Below, one piece after another: positions 28,333-37,943 of a stretch of 64,000 bases of DNA (position 1 is the first letter of the stretch; the number at the start of each line of letters is the position of its first letter). The notes below the pieces were generated by a model that was not told the origin of the DNA, did no database searches, and saw nothing but the letters and a program-made list of their open reading frames with translations. The position numbers and the translations under genes are program-made. The DNA is from Nocardioides luti (lineage in GTDB: Bacteria; Actinomycetota; Actinomycetes; Propionibacteriales; Nocardioidaceae), in NCBI RefSeq assembly GCF_014212315.1, contig NZ_JACKXE010000001.1:2232001-2296000 (forward strand), written 5' to 3'.

Positions 28333-29519
28333 CGGAAGGCGGAATGGCCGGTCATGGCCTGCCCGACGATCAGGGTGTGCATCTCGACGGTGCCCTCGTA
28401 GGTCAGCACGGACTCCAGGTTGCTCATGTGCCGGATCACCGGATATTCCAGCGAGATCCCGTTGGCTCCGAGGATCGTGCGTGCGGTCCGGCAGATGTCC
28501 AGCGCTTCGCGCACGTTGTTGAGCTTGCCCAGGCTGACCTGCTCCGGGCGCAATGCCCCAGCGTCTTTGCGCCGGCCCAGGTGCAACGCCAACAACAGAC
28601 CCTTCGTGTACTCCAGGTTCATGTCGACCAACTTGGCCTGCGTCAGCTGGAAAGCCGAGATCGGCTTGTCGAAAGCGATCCGGGTCCCGGCGTAGTCCAG
28701 CGAGGCCTCCAACGACGATCGGGCCGCCCCCAACGCACCCCAGACGATCCCGTACCGCGCCTCGTTCAAGCAGCTCAGCGGACCCCGCAGGCCCCGTACC
28801 TCCGGCAGCATCGCCGAATCCGGCAAGCGCACCGAGTCCATCACCAGCTCACTGGTCACCGAGGCCCGCAACGACTGCTTGTGATGAATCTCCGGGGCAC
28901 TGAACCCTGATGTCGCAGTTGGTATGACGAACCCGCGAATCCCGTCCTCGGTCTGGGCCCAGACCACCGCCACGTCCGCGATCGTGCCGTTGGTGATCCA
29001 CATCTTGCGACCATCCAGCACCCAGTCGCTGCCGTCCCGGCGGGCCCGGGTCCGCATGTTCGCCGGATCCGAACCCGCATCCGGCTCGGTCAACCCGAAA
29101 CACCCGATCGCCTCGCCCGACGCCATCGCTGGCAACCACTCGTTCTTCTGCTCCTCGGAGCCGAACTTCCAGATCGCGAACATCGCCAACGACCCCTGCA
29201 CCGAGACCATCGACCGAATCCCGGAGTCTGACGCCTCGAGCTCCAGGCATGCGATCCCGTACTCGGTCGCACTCATCCCGGCGCACCCGTAGCCCTCCAG
29301 ATGCATGCCCAACAGCCCCAGGGAGCCGAACTGCTTGATCAACCCACGGATGTCATCAACCTGGCCGCGCTCGAACCAGTCCGCCACGTACGGATCCACA
29401 TGCTCCACACACAACTGCCGCACCGACGACCGGACCGCCTTCTCGTCCTCGGTCAACAGGTCATCGATACCAGCAAGGTCCATCGGCTGGAGCCGGGGAG
29501 GCGTGGTGTCCATACTCAT
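28329..29519 (-). CDS. Acyl-CoA dehydrogenase, glutaryl-CoA dehydrogenase-like
   Basis: 396 residues. FAD/acyl-CoA motifs are CFGLTEPDAGSDPANMRTRA and KMWITNGTIADVAVVWAQ, and catalytic base Glu375 lies in LTYEGTVEMH near the C-terminus. The Glu in YEGT and the overall pattern fit the GcdH group, which oxidises and decarboxylates glutaryl-CoA to crotonyl-CoA. ATG 29519 with AAGGAG upstream and ATGA overlap with the CoA-transferase is preferred over 29543. Whether it decarboxylates depends on active-site residues I cannot confirm. Confidence 0.88.
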   Translation of the reverse strand: MSMDTTPPRLQPMDLAGIDDLLTEDEKAVRSSVRQLCVEHVDPYVADWFERGQVDDIRGLIKQFGSLGLLGMHLEGYGCAGMSATEYGIACLELEASDSGIRSMVSVQGSLAMFAIWKFGSEEQKNEWLPAMASGEAIGCFGLTEPDAGSDPANMRTRARRDGSDWVLDGRKMWITNGTIADVAVVWAQTEDGIRGFVIPTATSGFSAPEIHHKQSLRASVTSELVMDSVRLPDSAMLPEVRGLRGPLSCLNEARYGIVWGALGAARSSLEASLDYAGTRIAFDKPISAFQLTQAKLVDMNLEYTKGLLLALHLGRRKDAGALRPEQVSLGKLNNVREALDICRTARTILGANGISLEYPVIRHMSNLESVLTYEGTVEMHTLIVGQAMTGHSAFR

Positions 29520-30658
29520 GAGGGGTTCTCCTTGGTGAGCCACTGACGGATGTCGTGGGTGTGTTCTCCGAGTCGCGGAGGGGCTGAGTACTGCGTGATC
29601 GGTGTGGCACTGAAGGTGATGGGGTTGCGCACCTGGGGTGGCGCCCCCGGGCCGACATCAACGGTCGGCTTCAGTCCGAGGCGCTCGGCAAGCGCGAAGG
29701 CATCGGAGATGGATCCGATCGCCCCAGCGGGAACACCGACGGCCGTGAGCCGGTCCACCCAATCGGTCACCGGCCCGGTCGCCAAGCGGCTCTCCAGGAG
29801 GGCGGCAAGCTCGAGCCGGTTCTGGACCCGGGCAGCATTGGTGGCGAAGAGCGCGTCGTCCGCCGCTTCGGGCACACCGAGGACTTCGGCCAGCTTGCGG
29901 AACTGCCCGTCGTTGCCGCAGCTGACGGCCAAGGAGCCGTCGGCCGCCGTCAGCGTTTCGTACGGAGCGATGGATGGATGTCGGTTGCCCATCTGGATGG
30001 GCGATTCGCCAGTGGCGAGGTACGCCGATGCCTGGTTCGCCAGTGAACCGAGCAGGCTGGACAGCAGGTTCACCTCCACCCGCTGGCCCCTGCCGGTGGA
30101 CTCCCGGGTGCGAAGCGCTGCGAGAATGCCGACAACCGCATCCTTGGCAGTGAGGATGTCGACCAGCGCCACACCGACCTTGGTCGGTTGGCCGGGCTCG
30201 CCGGTGATGCTCATGAGCCCCCCGACCGCTTGTACCAGGAAGTCGTATCCCGCCAGATCGCGGCCGCGGTGGCTCCCGAAGCCGGTGATGGAGGCGTAGA
30301 CGACGCCCGGGTTGCTCGCGCTGACCTGCTCGTAGGACAGACCCCGCCGCGCAAGGGCTCCGTCGCGGTAGTTCTCCAGCACGACATCGGCACGCCGAGC
30401 CAGCTCGATGGCCAGCGCCCGATCTGTCTCGTCTCCGAGGTCGAGCTCCACCGACTGCTTGCTCCGGTTGGCGCACTCGAAGTAGGAGCTGGAGTTGTCT
30501 GTCCACGGCGGACCCCAGTGCCGAGTGTCGTCACCGACCCCGGGGCGCTCCACCTTGATGACGGTGGCGCCGAGGTCGGCCAAGGTCACTCCGGCCAGAG
30601 GACCGGCGAGGACGCGGCTGAAGTCAGCCACGACCAAGCCGTGCAGTGGGGCGGTCAT
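29516..30658 (-). CDS. CaiB/BaiF family III CoA-transferase
   Basis: 380 residues. N-terminal VADFSRVLAGPLAGVTLADLGATVIKVERPG is the family III signature, and Asp167 in VALVDILTAKDAVVGI is the catalytic acyl-anhydride residue. Coupled to a GcdH-like dehydrogenase, so it probably activates glutarate or a similar dicarboxylate with succinyl-CoA as donor (the human SUGCT reaction; inference). The upstream gap contains a hairpin, so this trio may be transcribed separately from the ABC genes. Confidence 0.9.
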   Translation of the reverse strand: MTAPLHGLVVADFSRVLAGPLAGVTLADLGATVIKVERPGVGDDTRHWGPPWTDNSSSYFECANRSKQSVELDLGDETDRALAIELARRADVVLENYRDGALARRGLSYEQVSASNPGVVYASITGFGSHRGRDLAGYDFLVQAVGGLMSITGEPGQPTKVGVALVDILTAKDAVVGILAALRTRESTGRGQRVEVNLLSSLLGSLANQASAYLATGESPIQMGNRHPSIAPYETLTAADGSLAVSCGNDGQFRKLAEVLGVPEAADDALFATNAARVQNRLELAALLESRLATGPVTDWVDRLTAVGVPAGAIGSISDAFALAERLGLKPTVDVGPGAPPQVRNPITFSATPITQYSAPPRLGEHTHDIRQWLTKENPS

Positions 30659-30762
30659 CGACCGCCGACCAGTGCGCTCAACGCGAGGGCAAGATGCGGA
30701 GCAACGACCATGGCCGTCGTACCGTCAGAGTTCCGGTGACGGGGTGGGCCGGGACAGGAGCT

Positions 30763-30777
30763 GTGGGCGGTGCCCAC
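30763..30777 (-). terminator. Short hairpin after the ABC binding-protein gene
   Basis: Perfect palindrome GTGGGC-GGT-GCCCAC, 60 bp past the stop of the binding-protein gene. It could end or weaken the ABC transcript before the CoA-transferase trio. The 178-bp gap holds no gene. Confidence 0.45.
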
Positions 30778-30836
30778 CACCCTGCCACCGGAGCTGGTGA
30801 CGATAAGACGGAGCATGGTGTGTGGCCGGTCTTCGT

Positions 30837-31973
30837 TCAGTTGCCGGACTCGAGGAACGACGTCCAAGAACCTGCGAGGTCGTACTGCGGCTCCGTCGGG
30901 TCACCATCGGTGCCGATGTTTTCCGAGTCGATCAACTGCACCGGAGCAGCCATCGGAGGAACCTCGAGGCCGTTCATGGCGGCGATCGTCGCATAGACAC
31001 CGATCCAGGCTGTCGCCTCGATGTTGGGGCCGGCGGCGACGAGGTTGGGGTTCTCGCGCATCAGGTCGATGACCCACTTGGAGTCCGCGAAGAGGCCCGT
31101 GACGTCGTCACGACCGACGCTCTTGAGGCCCTGCACGAAGGCCGGCGCCCAGTCAGCCTGCATGGTGAAGAAGTAGTGCGCGTCGGGGTGCTTGCGCAGG
31201 AGGCCTGCCACCTTCTGCACCGCGGCCGTACCGGCCTGGTCAGCCGGCGTCGCTTCAGTCTCTTCGACCACCTTGAAAGCCGCACCGCCCTTGGCGAGCT
31301 CGGCCTTGAAGGCCTCAACTTCGCCCGCGAGGCAGAAGAACTGGGCATTGGTCTGCACGATGACCTCGGCGCCTTCAGGGGAATCCGCCATCACCCAGTC
31401 GGCGAGGAGCTTGCCCTCGGCCTCACGAGTCTCCGGAACCTCCATGCTGACTCCGTCCGGCTTGGGCGTCTCGCAACCGAACACGGTGGTGAATGGCACA
31501 TCCTGTGCCGCCGCTGCCTGCGCTGCCTCGGGAACCAGGGACGGTTCAGCAGCAGACATCACGATCGCCTTCGCGTTGGCGTTGAGTGCCGTGCGTACCG
31601 CCTTGTCCCAGCCAGCCGGGCTGCCCTGACCGTCCAGGACGTCGGCCTTGAGGCCGAGTGACTCGAAGGCTGCCTTCGAGATCATCCCGACGTCGTACGG
31701 CAGGGGCGCCGCGTTGAGGGCCGTGACGATGGAGACGAGTTCGCCCGTCGGGATGGGGCCAGCAGGAGCAGAAGGTGCGGTGAAGTCGGTGATGGGTTCG
31801 CGTGCGGCCTTGACAGCCGCGGTAGCGGCGTCGATCACGGCCTGGTCCACAGGGGCCCCTGCCGCTGCGTCGCTGCTTGCGGTGTCCGTCGAGGAACCGC
31901 AGGCGCTCAGAGTCAACGCAAGCAGGGTTCCCGCGGCGATTGCCGCCGCGGGCCGGAGGCGGGTCGGTGTCAT
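30837..31973 (-). CDS. ABC transporter substrate-binding lipoprotein (RbsB-like)
   Basis: 378 residues. Lipoprotein signal with lipobox LSAC at about 22-25, then a Ser/Ala linker and a type 1 periplasmic-binding fold (GWDKAVRTALNANAKAIVMSA, FTTVFGCETPKPDG, HYFFTMQADWAPAFVQGL). The internal Cys residues in FGCET and FFCLAGE may form a disulfide. The family is sugar-like, but the cargo around it (CoA ligation, monooxygenases) suggests a ring compound or organic acid as ligand. Start 31973 has an AAGGA site. Confidence 0.9.
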   Translation of the reverse strand: MTPTRLRPAAAIAAGTLLALTLSACGSSTDTASSDAAAGAPVDQAVIDAATAAVKAAREPITDFTAPSAPAGPIPTGELVSIVTALNAAPLPYDVGMISKAAFESLGLKADVLDGQGSPAGWDKAVRTALNANAKAIVMSAAEPSLVPEAAQAAAAQDVPFTTVFGCETPKPDGVSMEVPETREAEGKLLADWVMADSPEGAEVIVQTNAQFFCLAGEVEAFKAELAKGGAAFKVVEETEATPADQAGTAAVQKVAGLLRKHPDAHYFFTMQADWAPAFVQGLKSVGRDDVTGLFADSKWVIDLMRENPNLVAAGPNIEATAWIGVYATIAAMNGLEVPPMAAPVQLIDSENIGTDGDPTEPQYDLAGSWTSFLESGN

Positions 31974-32062
31974 GGCTTTTCCTTTCGAGCATTCTTGGTC
32001 ACTTCTTGCGCGGGTGCGCTGAGCTCCGAGACGAGAGGCACTGCAGGGTGAAGCGTCGAGAA

Positions 32063-33082
32063 TCAGCCCGACCGCTTGCGAGCGAGTTGAGACAGGAGAA
32101 CGGCGGCGAGAAGCACCACCCCGTTGAAGAAGTTCGTCACCCAAGAGGCTGCGCCCATCAGCTGCAGCCCGGTGACGCCGACCGCGACCAGGAGGATCGC
32201 CAGAATCGTGCCGGGAACGCTGTAGGTACTGGACTTGCTCCCGGTCGCACCGAGGAAGGCGGCCGCGTATGCCGGCAGGAGGTACATCGGGCCCGACGTG
32301 GAGTCGCTGGTACCAGTCCGCGCAGCATCGAGCAGCCCGGCGAAGGCCGCCAGCACGCTGGCCACGAGCAGGGCGACCACCAGGGCCCGCGTCGTCCGCA
32401 GCCCGCTGAGGCGAGCGGCCACCCGATTCGCTCCGGTGGCACGCATGGTGCGGCCAAACGACGTGTAGTCGAGCACGACCCACAGCAATGCGGCGACCAC
32501 CAGGGCGACCCACACCGACAGTGGAATGGTCAGTATCTGGTTGTTGCCGATGGACGTGAACGATTCGGGCGCGCCCGCAAAGATGGGCTGATTACCGTTC
32601 GAGACCAAGGTGGCCAACCCGATCAGTGCGGTCTGGACACCGATCGTGGCGATGAACGAGTTGACCTTCGCACCCACGATGAGCGCGACGTTGATCAGTC
32701 CTACCAGCGCACCCAGCACCAGCGATAAGAGCATGGCAGCGACCACCGAGACACCGTGGTCGATCATCATCTGCAGGGCTATGTACTGCGTGATTCCGAA
32801 TGTGGCACCGAGGGAAAGGTCGAACTCGCCGACCACCAGTACCAGCACCGCGGCGAGGGCGAGAACCAGGCTGGGCGCTTGCCCGGCGATCAGGTCATGA
32901 AAGGTGGACCACTGCAAAAAGGTGTCTGGCAGCCTGATGGAGAAGAACACGATGGCCAAGATCAGGACCAGCAGCAGACCCCAGCGGTGCAAGAACTCGG
33001 CATAGTGAAGATGAGAAGCCCTCGCGTGAGCGACCGGCGTGGTGGCGGGTTCGGACGACGTGGCCGTGTCAAGGGAATTCAT
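32063..33082 (-). CDS. ABC transporter permease (RbsC-like)
   Basis: 339 residues with about nine to ten membrane segments and the BPD_transp_2 pattern (VGEFDLSLGATFGITQYIALQM; AAFLGATGSKSSTYSVPGTILA). It overlaps the ATPase stop by 4 bp and precedes the binding-protein gene by 89 bp. Forms the channel of the island importer. Confidence 0.92.
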   Translation of the reverse strand: MNSLDTATSSEPATTPVAHARASHLHYAEFLHRWGLLLVLILAIVFFSIRLPDTFLQWSTFHDLIAGQAPSLVLALAAVLVLVVGEFDLSLGATFGITQYIALQMMIDHGVSVVAAMLLSLVLGALVGLINVALIVGAKVNSFIATIGVQTALIGLATLVSNGNQPIFAGAPESFTSIGNNQILTIPLSVWVALVVAALLWVVLDYTSFGRTMRATGANRVAARLSGLRTTRALVVALLVASVLAAFAGLLDAARTGTSDSTSGPMYLLPAYAAAFLGATGSKSSTYSVPGTILAILLVAVGVTGLQLMGAASWVTNFFNGVVLLAAVLLSQLARKRSG

Positions 33083-34605
33083 CGAGCTGCCTCCGGCTCT
33101 GAGGGGACACTGGTCTTCATGGATTCGGCGGCCACCCGGGCCTCCGTGATGTCTGCACCGGTGAGCTCGACGGCAGAACGGCCGCCACGGAAGACCACCA
33201 CGCGGTCGCAGAGCTCAGCGATCTCCTCGGAGTCCGTGGAGGTGATGATCACGGAGGTTCCGGGTCCGACTGCATCGCGCAGGCGCTGGTGAATAGTGCG
33301 CCGAGCGCCGACATCCACTCCCGCGGTCGGCTCCTCGGCGACGAAGACCAGCGGGCCGCTGTTGAGCCACTTGGCCACCAACAGCTTCTGCTGGTTGCCC
33401 CCGCTCAACGATGACATGGGTACACGCGCGGACTTCGCGACCACTCCCCACTCGTCGATGACCGAGGAGGTCTCACGACCCTCAGAGCTGTGGCGGATCA
33501 ACGGACGCGTGCCGTCAGCGCGCAGGTGGTAGTTCTCGACACACGTGAACGGCATGACGGCCGACTCGCGAACCCGGTCCCCGGCCAGGAAGACAACCTT
33601 GCTGTCGTGTGCTCGGCCGGGAGAGCGAGGGTCGTACGTCTCGCCGGCCAGAGTCATGCTGCCCCCGCGTGCGCGGTCGATGCCGGCGATGATCCGTCCG
33701 ACCTCCTGATGCCCTGCACCTTCGAGGCCGACCAGTCCCAGGATCTCGCCGGCGCGAACCTCGATGGTGGCGTCCGAGAGGGCCCGCCCGGCAAGGTTCT
33801 GCAGAGACAGAATGCCCGCTGTGCCTGCGCGACGCGCGACAGCAGCCGGCCGTTCCGCCGGTTCCTCGCCGACGACAAACCGGACCAGGTCCGCGTGCGG
33901 CGTCGCGACCACGGATCCCTGTTCCGCGACCGAACCATTGCGCAGCACGACGAAATCGTCGGCAACGCGGACGATCTCGGAGAGGCGGTGCGTGACATAG
34001 ATGATGGCGACGCCGCTCTCGCGGACACCCGCCACAGCGGCGAGCAGTCGGTCCACCTCGGGTGCGGGGAGCGAGGCGGTGGGCTCGTCGAGCACCACAC
34101 AGCTGGCCTGCGTCGAGAGCGCCCGGGCAATGGCTACCAGCGAACGGTTCACCTGGGAGAGCCCGCTCACCTGCTCGGTGGCACTCAGTTGCAGGTCCCA
34201 CTCGTCGAGAAGTTCCTGGGTCTGCCGGTGGAGTCTTGACCAGGAGATGAGGTACTTGCCACGAGTCGGGTAGCCGCGGTCGAACGCGATGTTCTCCGCC
34301 ACGGTCATCGAGTCGATGAGGCCGAGGTCCTGGTGGATGAACGCAAGACCGGTCCGGACACCGGGCCCCGGCGTGATCGCGTTCCCGGCAACTTCCATGC
34401 TGCCGGAGTCCGGGCGCTCCACACCGGCGAGAAGCTTGATCAGGGTGGACTTGCCAGCGCCGTTGCGTCCGAGCAGTGCAAGTCCGCCGGCGGGCGGCAC
34501 CTCGAGGCTGACGTCGCGAAGTGCAACGGTGGGCCCGTACGCCTTGGTCAGGTTGCGGACGACCAGTGCGGGCGCTCGGAGCGCCTCTGGCCGGGTGAGG
34601 CTCAT
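33079..34605 (-). CDS. ABC transporter ATPase, two NBDs (RbsA-like)
   Basis: 508 residues. NBD1: Walker A GRNGAGKST, Walker B CVVLDEPTASL, but its signature is degenerate (SGLSQVNRSLVAIARAL). NBD2: degenerate Walker A (LVGLEGAGHQEVGR), intact signature [11 protein letters not shown], and FVAEEPTAGVDVG where the usual Asp of Walker B is Glu. Such asymmetry is normal in RbsA-type proteins. Couples ATP use to import; overlaps both neighbours by 4 bp. Confidence 0.92.
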   Translation of the reverse strand: MSLTRPEALRAPALVVRNLTKAYGPTVALRDVSLEVPPAGGLALLGRNGAGKSTLIKLLAGVERPDSGSMEVAGNAITPGPGVRTGLAFIHQDLGLIDSMTVAENIAFDRGYPTRGKYLISWSRLHRQTQELLDEWDLQLSATEQVSGLSQVNRSLVAIARALSTQASCVVLDEPTASLPAPEVDRLLAAVAGVRESGVAIIYVTHRLSEIVRVADDFVVLRNGSVAEQGSVVATPHADLVRFVVGEEPAERPAAVARRAGTAGILSLQNLAGRALSDATIEVRAGEILGLVGLEGAGHQEVGRIIAGIDRARGGSMTLAGETYDPRSPGRAHDSKVVFLAGDRVRESAVMPFTCVENYHLRADGTRPLIRHSSEGRETSSVIDEWGVVAKSARVPMSSLSGGNQQKLLVAKWLNSGPLVFVAEEPTAGVDVGARRTIHQRLRDAVGPGTSVIITSTDSEEIAELCDRVVVFRGGRSAVELTGADITEARVAAESMKTSVPSEPEAAR

Positions 34606-35210
34606 CGCTGACCGTCGTGGTCGTGGATCGCATCGGCGCGGAGGCCACCGAGGCGCTCATGGATCCTGCCGCCGTCGGCCATGGCCAAGCCGAACACGAT
34701 CTCGTCGGGTCGGGGTGCGTCCTGAACGCCGATCTCGGCCACGTTGAAGTGGCTGCGGACATACGCAGCGTGGATGTGGCCGATCGGGAACACCAGTCGG
34801 AAACCCGTGGCCGCGACCGCCTTGCTCGAAGGCACGATGGCTTTCGGCTCGCCCAGCACGTGGCGCATGGCCCAGCCACCGGCTTCGTGCCACACCGCGC
34901 CGTGCTCGAGTTCGCCCTCGGTGCCGACGATGGCGGCCTTGCCGTAGGCCTGGATCTGCTCAACCCCACCCAAGGCTGCGACCAGTTCGGTCGCCAGTTC
35001 CTCACCGAGAGCGCGGAGCGCGGACATGAACGGCGTCAGGTCCTGCTCGTAGCGCCCGGCATAGGGGTTCGCCACCACGGCGCAGACGGTGGCGACACGC
35101 AACGGAGTGGCTGCCACTGGTCCGTTCTCGTGCAGCACCGTCTCGATGCTGAGCACCCGCTTGCGGACGCGCACCGGACCGTCGGTTCCAGTGTTGCTGA
35201 GTGCACTCAT
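34602..35210 (-). CDS. DUF1185 (amino acid synthesis family) protein
   Basis: 202 residues. Typical segments are VVANPYAGRYEQDLTPFM, IQAYGKAAIVGTEGELEHGA, AIVPSSKAV and VRSHFNVAEIGVQDAPRPDEIV. The family (PF06684) is poorly understood despite its name; members often sit in catabolic operons. Here it is the first gene of the ABC-importer operon, overlapping the ATPase, and directly behind two copies of the island operator. An amidohydrolase- or isomerase-like role is possible but unproven. Confidence 0.85.
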   Translation of the reverse strand: MSALSNTGTDGPVRVRKRVLSIETVLHENGPVAATPLRVATVCAVVANPYAGRYEQDLTPFMSALRALGEELATELVAALGGVEQIQAYGKAAIVGTEGELEHGAVWHEAGGWAMRHVLGEPKAIVPSSKAVAATGFRLVFPIGHIHAAYVRSHFNVAEIGVQDAPRPDEIVFGLAMADGGRIHERLGGLRADAIHDHDGQR

Positions 35211-35290
35211 CCTGGCGCCACCACCTGATCCCTCGAAGACAGCCCCACCGAAAGGTGGTGCTCGTCACGTCCTGCAGGATGCTGCCACAC

Positions 35291-35341
35291 TTTTACGCAC
35301 AAAACAACCGTTTCCGCACGAACGACGCCTAATGCACAACG
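35291..35341 (-). promoter_or_regulatory. GntR-type operators before the DUF1185/ABC operon
   Basis: Two motif copies: TTTTACGCACAAAA (35291-35304) and CTAATGCACAAC (35329-35340), with a weaker TTTCCGCACGAA between. They match the TTTATG-CACAAA palindrome found at three other island promoters. The remainder of the 35211-35586 gap shows no gene. Confidence 0.6.
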
Positions 35342-35586
35342 CACTTGACCGTCGCCAGGCCCGGGGCCACGCCTGAGTGAACCGACGTACGCAATCGCCG
35401 GTCCGGGCAGTCACCTGCTTCCGCATCCTCGCCACCACTGATGGAGAGGGCCGACCCGCCGGCTCCTGACAGGTCTTGGGCGCGCCAGCCCGAGTCCGCA
35501 CCCTGAGCGAGGGCGGGGCCACTCAGCTCAGCGACAGGGGAACTCCCCGGTCAGTGGACTGTCACGAGATTTCAGCCGGCGCACGC

Positions 35587-36291
35587 CTAGATAGCGTTTG
35601 ACTCCAGCAGGACGCCCTGCTCGAAGAGGTCGGCGATGTTCGTCTGGGTCCGTGAGATGTGGGCGGTCAGCAGCCTGATCGCCTCGGGCTTGTCGCGCTG
35701 CATCGTTGCTTCCAGGATCGCCTTGTGCTCGTCCGACTTCGAACGGGTCTGGGAGCGATACTTGGCCGAGTAGCGCCGATAGCGCTCCGCCTGGTCGAAG
35801 AGGTTGGAGCAGATCCCCATCAGCCGCGGGGACGGCGTCCCCGAGAGCAAGGCCATGTGGAATTCTTTGTGGCGCGCACTCCACTCCGCATTCAGGACGA
35901 GGGGCCCTTCGGGGAAGCGGGCCTCGACCTTCTGCAAGCGGTGGAAGGCCGCCACGGAGCGAACCTCCCACTCGTCGTCACCGTGCTCCATGGCCTCTTC
36001 GAGTGCCTGCAGGTCGACGAACAGTCGAAGGCGGGTGATGTCGGCGAAGTCCTCGGCAGACATCCCGGCGACCCGAAAGCCCCGTCGCTGGTCGACAGCG
36101 ACCAGGCCCTCCTGCGTGAGCCGGTTGAGCGCCTCGCGCAGAGGGCTACTGGAATAGCCGTACTGGGCGCGCAGCATGTCGACCTTCAGCTTCGTCCCGG
36201 GGCCGTGCACGCCGGACAGCAAGTCCTGGCGCAGCTGGTCCACCGCCTGGTCAACGAGCGGCTCCGGAACAGCGATGACGGTCACCCCCAC
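35587..36291 (-). CDS. GntR/FadR-family regulator (FCD domain)
   Basis: 234 residues. Winged HTH at ~8-75 (VDQAVDQLRQDLLSGVHGPG, YGYSSSPLREALNRLTQEGLV), then an all-helical FCD ligand domain (DFADITRLRLFVDLQALEEAM, HMALLSGTPSPRL). GTG 36291 directly follows an operator copy at 36294-36305 and a TAGAAT box, so it is probably autoregulated from a leaderless message; GTG 36285 is an alternative start. It is the only regulator in the island and the natural reader of the shared motif. Confidence 0.92.
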   Translation of the reverse strand: MGVTVIAVPEPLVDQAVDQLRQDLLSGVHGPGTKLKVDMLRAQYGYSSSPLREALNRLTQEGLVAVDQRRGFRVAGMSAEDFADITRLRLFVDLQALEEAMEHGDDEWEVRSVAAFHRLQKVEARFPEGPLVLNAEWSARHKEFHMALLSGTPSPRLMGICSNLFDQAERYRRYSAKYRSQTRSKSDEHKAILEATMQRDKPEAIRLLTAHISRTQTNIADLFEQGVLLESNAI

Positions 36292-36293
36292 AT

Positions 36294-36305
36294 TCTATGC
36301 ACAAA
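36294..36305 (-). promoter_or_regulatory. GntR operator at the gntR start
   Basis: TCTATG-CACAAA, two mismatches from perfect symmetry with TTTGTG. It overlaps the gntR -10 region, the classic place for autorepression. Confidence 0.6.
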
Positions 36306-36341
36306 TTGGTCCCGGTGGAGATGGACGTCGGGGCGGCCACT

Positions 36342-37943
36342 TCAATCGCCGCGCTTCGGCCGGCCACAGGTAGCCACCAGGTCGTCCAGCAGCGCCACCG
36401 CTTCAGCCGTGGAACTCGCCGTCGCGTAGATGTAGTGGTCCGGACGGGCGATCGCGATCGTGCTGCCCACGGCCTCCAGCCACCTGGTGAGCACGCCGTC
36501 GCACTCGATGAAGCTGCCCGGCTGCCCGGCTGCGGCTTCGGCGAGCGCGGTTTCCCCGATCCGGATCACAGACCCCCCGAGTGGCGCCACGGCGGTGCGC
36601 AACCGGTTCAGCTCCACCTCGGCTGCCGCCGCCACTACCACCCGGAAGCCAGGGCTCACGAGGTCGTCGAGGCGAACCGCGGCCTCGCCCCGCTGAACGA
36701 ACGGCTGAGGAAGGACCTGACCGGCGCCGGGCGTGTCCCGGGCGATGAGCCCATCGACCAGAGGCGGCAGGAACTCAGTGCGATACGTAACCGGCACCTC
36801 ACCCCCGTGCTCGGCGAACAGTTGCGCGTCCCTGGCTCGTGCAGCCGCTTCGTCCCGCTCCCCGATGACCCGGCCGAGCGAGATCGTGTACTGCGTCGTG
36901 GTGATGACGTGGGGGCGGCGCTCCAGCTGGTAGGTGTCCAGCAGGGTCTCGGGGGCTCCTCCGTCCAGCACGGAATTCAACTTCCAGGCCAGGTTCTGAA
37001 CGTCGCGCATACCCGCCGCCATCCCTTGGGCACTGAACGGCGGGGTCATGTGCACCGCATCACCGGCCAGCAGGATGCGTCCACGACGCCACTCGTCGGC
37101 GACCAAGCCATGGAACAGGTACGCGGCCGCGCGCCAGAGACGCGCTTCGCCCGGCTTGACCCATCGATCCAGCCACGGCCAGACATCCTCGACATCGACG
37201 GGGCCGACGGGAAGCTCACCCGGCTCCAGGGAGATTTCCCAGCGCCGGTGTCGATCCACCAGGTTCACGAACGTGGCGGGGCGCTGAGGATCGCAGTACT
37301 GCACGTGCGTCTGGGGCAGCCGGGCCAGGACGTCGTCATCCTCGATGATGGCGTCCACGACCAGCCAGTTCTCGTGAAACTCCAGATCGGTCATGGTGAT
37401 GCCCAAGTTCGTCCGAACCGGACTGCTACCCCCGTCACAGGCCACGAGGTAGTCGCCGCGGATGCGGCGGAGCGCTGCCGCATCCGGCTGCACCAGATCC
37501 ACCCACACCCCGTTTGCGTCCTGACCGACCGCTGCAACAGTCGTCTCCAGCTCGACGCTCACCGAGGGCAGTTCAGCGATGCGGTCGCGCAGAGCAGTCT
37601 CGAAGGCGGGTTGGTTGAAGGCGAACATGGGGTCCCAGCCCAGCCGGTGCGGCGGCGGCGGGGAATCGAAACGTTTGATGACCTGACCGTCGACACCGTG
37701 ATACACACTCGGACGATAGGGCGCCACGTGACCGTCCAGTCGCGAGGTCACGGTCAGCTCCTGAGCGATCCGCATGACCTCCTGGTCCATCCCGATGGCA
37801 CGTGGCAGCGGGTATAGCGAGGGCTGCTTGTCCAGGACGGCGCAACGCACGCCGCGTTGTCCCAGCAGGCCGGCCAGGGCGGCCCCCGTGGGTCCCATCC
37901 CGACGATCAGGACCTGCACGTCGGGGCCGGTTTCGGTGCTCAC
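36342..37943 (-). CDS. FAD-dependent aromatic monooxygenase (MhpA/PheA type)
   Basis: 533 residues from GTG 37943. FAD motifs: GMGPTGAALAGLLGQRG (Gly15, 17, 20), the DG region DYLVACDGGSSPVRTNLG, and RGRILLAGDAVHMTPPFSAQGMAAGMRD. The closest kind is 3-(3-hydroxyphenyl)propionate hydroxylase, which adds one oxygen to a phenolic ring using NAD(P)H. A thioredoxin-like C-terminal domain ends the protein. It overlaps the VOC gene by 4 bp and belongs to the FAH-VOC-monooxygenase operon. Confidence 0.88.
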   Translation of the reverse strand: MSTETGPDVQVLIVGMGPTGAALAGLLGQRGVRCAVLDKQPSLYPLPRAIGMDQEVMRIAQELTVTSRLDGHVAPYRPSVYHGVDGQVIKRFDSPPPPHRLGWDPMFAFNQPAFETALRDRIAELPSVSVELETTVAAVGQDANGVWVDLVQPDAAALRRIRGDYLVACDGGSSPVRTNLGITMTDLEFHENWLVVDAIIEDDDVLARLPQTHVQYCDPQRPATFVNLVDRHRRWEISLEPGELPVGPVDVEDVWPWLDRWVKPGEARLWRAAAYLFHGLVADEWRRGRILLAGDAVHMTPPFSAQGMAAGMRDVQNLAWKLNSVLDGGAPETLLDTYQLERRPHVITTTQYTISLGRVIGERDEAAARARDAQLFAEHGGEVPVTYRTEFLPPLVDGLIARDTPGAGQVLPQPFVQRGEAAVRLDDLVSPGFRVVVAAAAEVELNRLRTAVAPLGGSVIRIGETALAEAAAGQPGSFIECDGVLTRWLEAVGSTIAIARPDHYIYATASSTAEAVALLDDLVATCGRPKRGD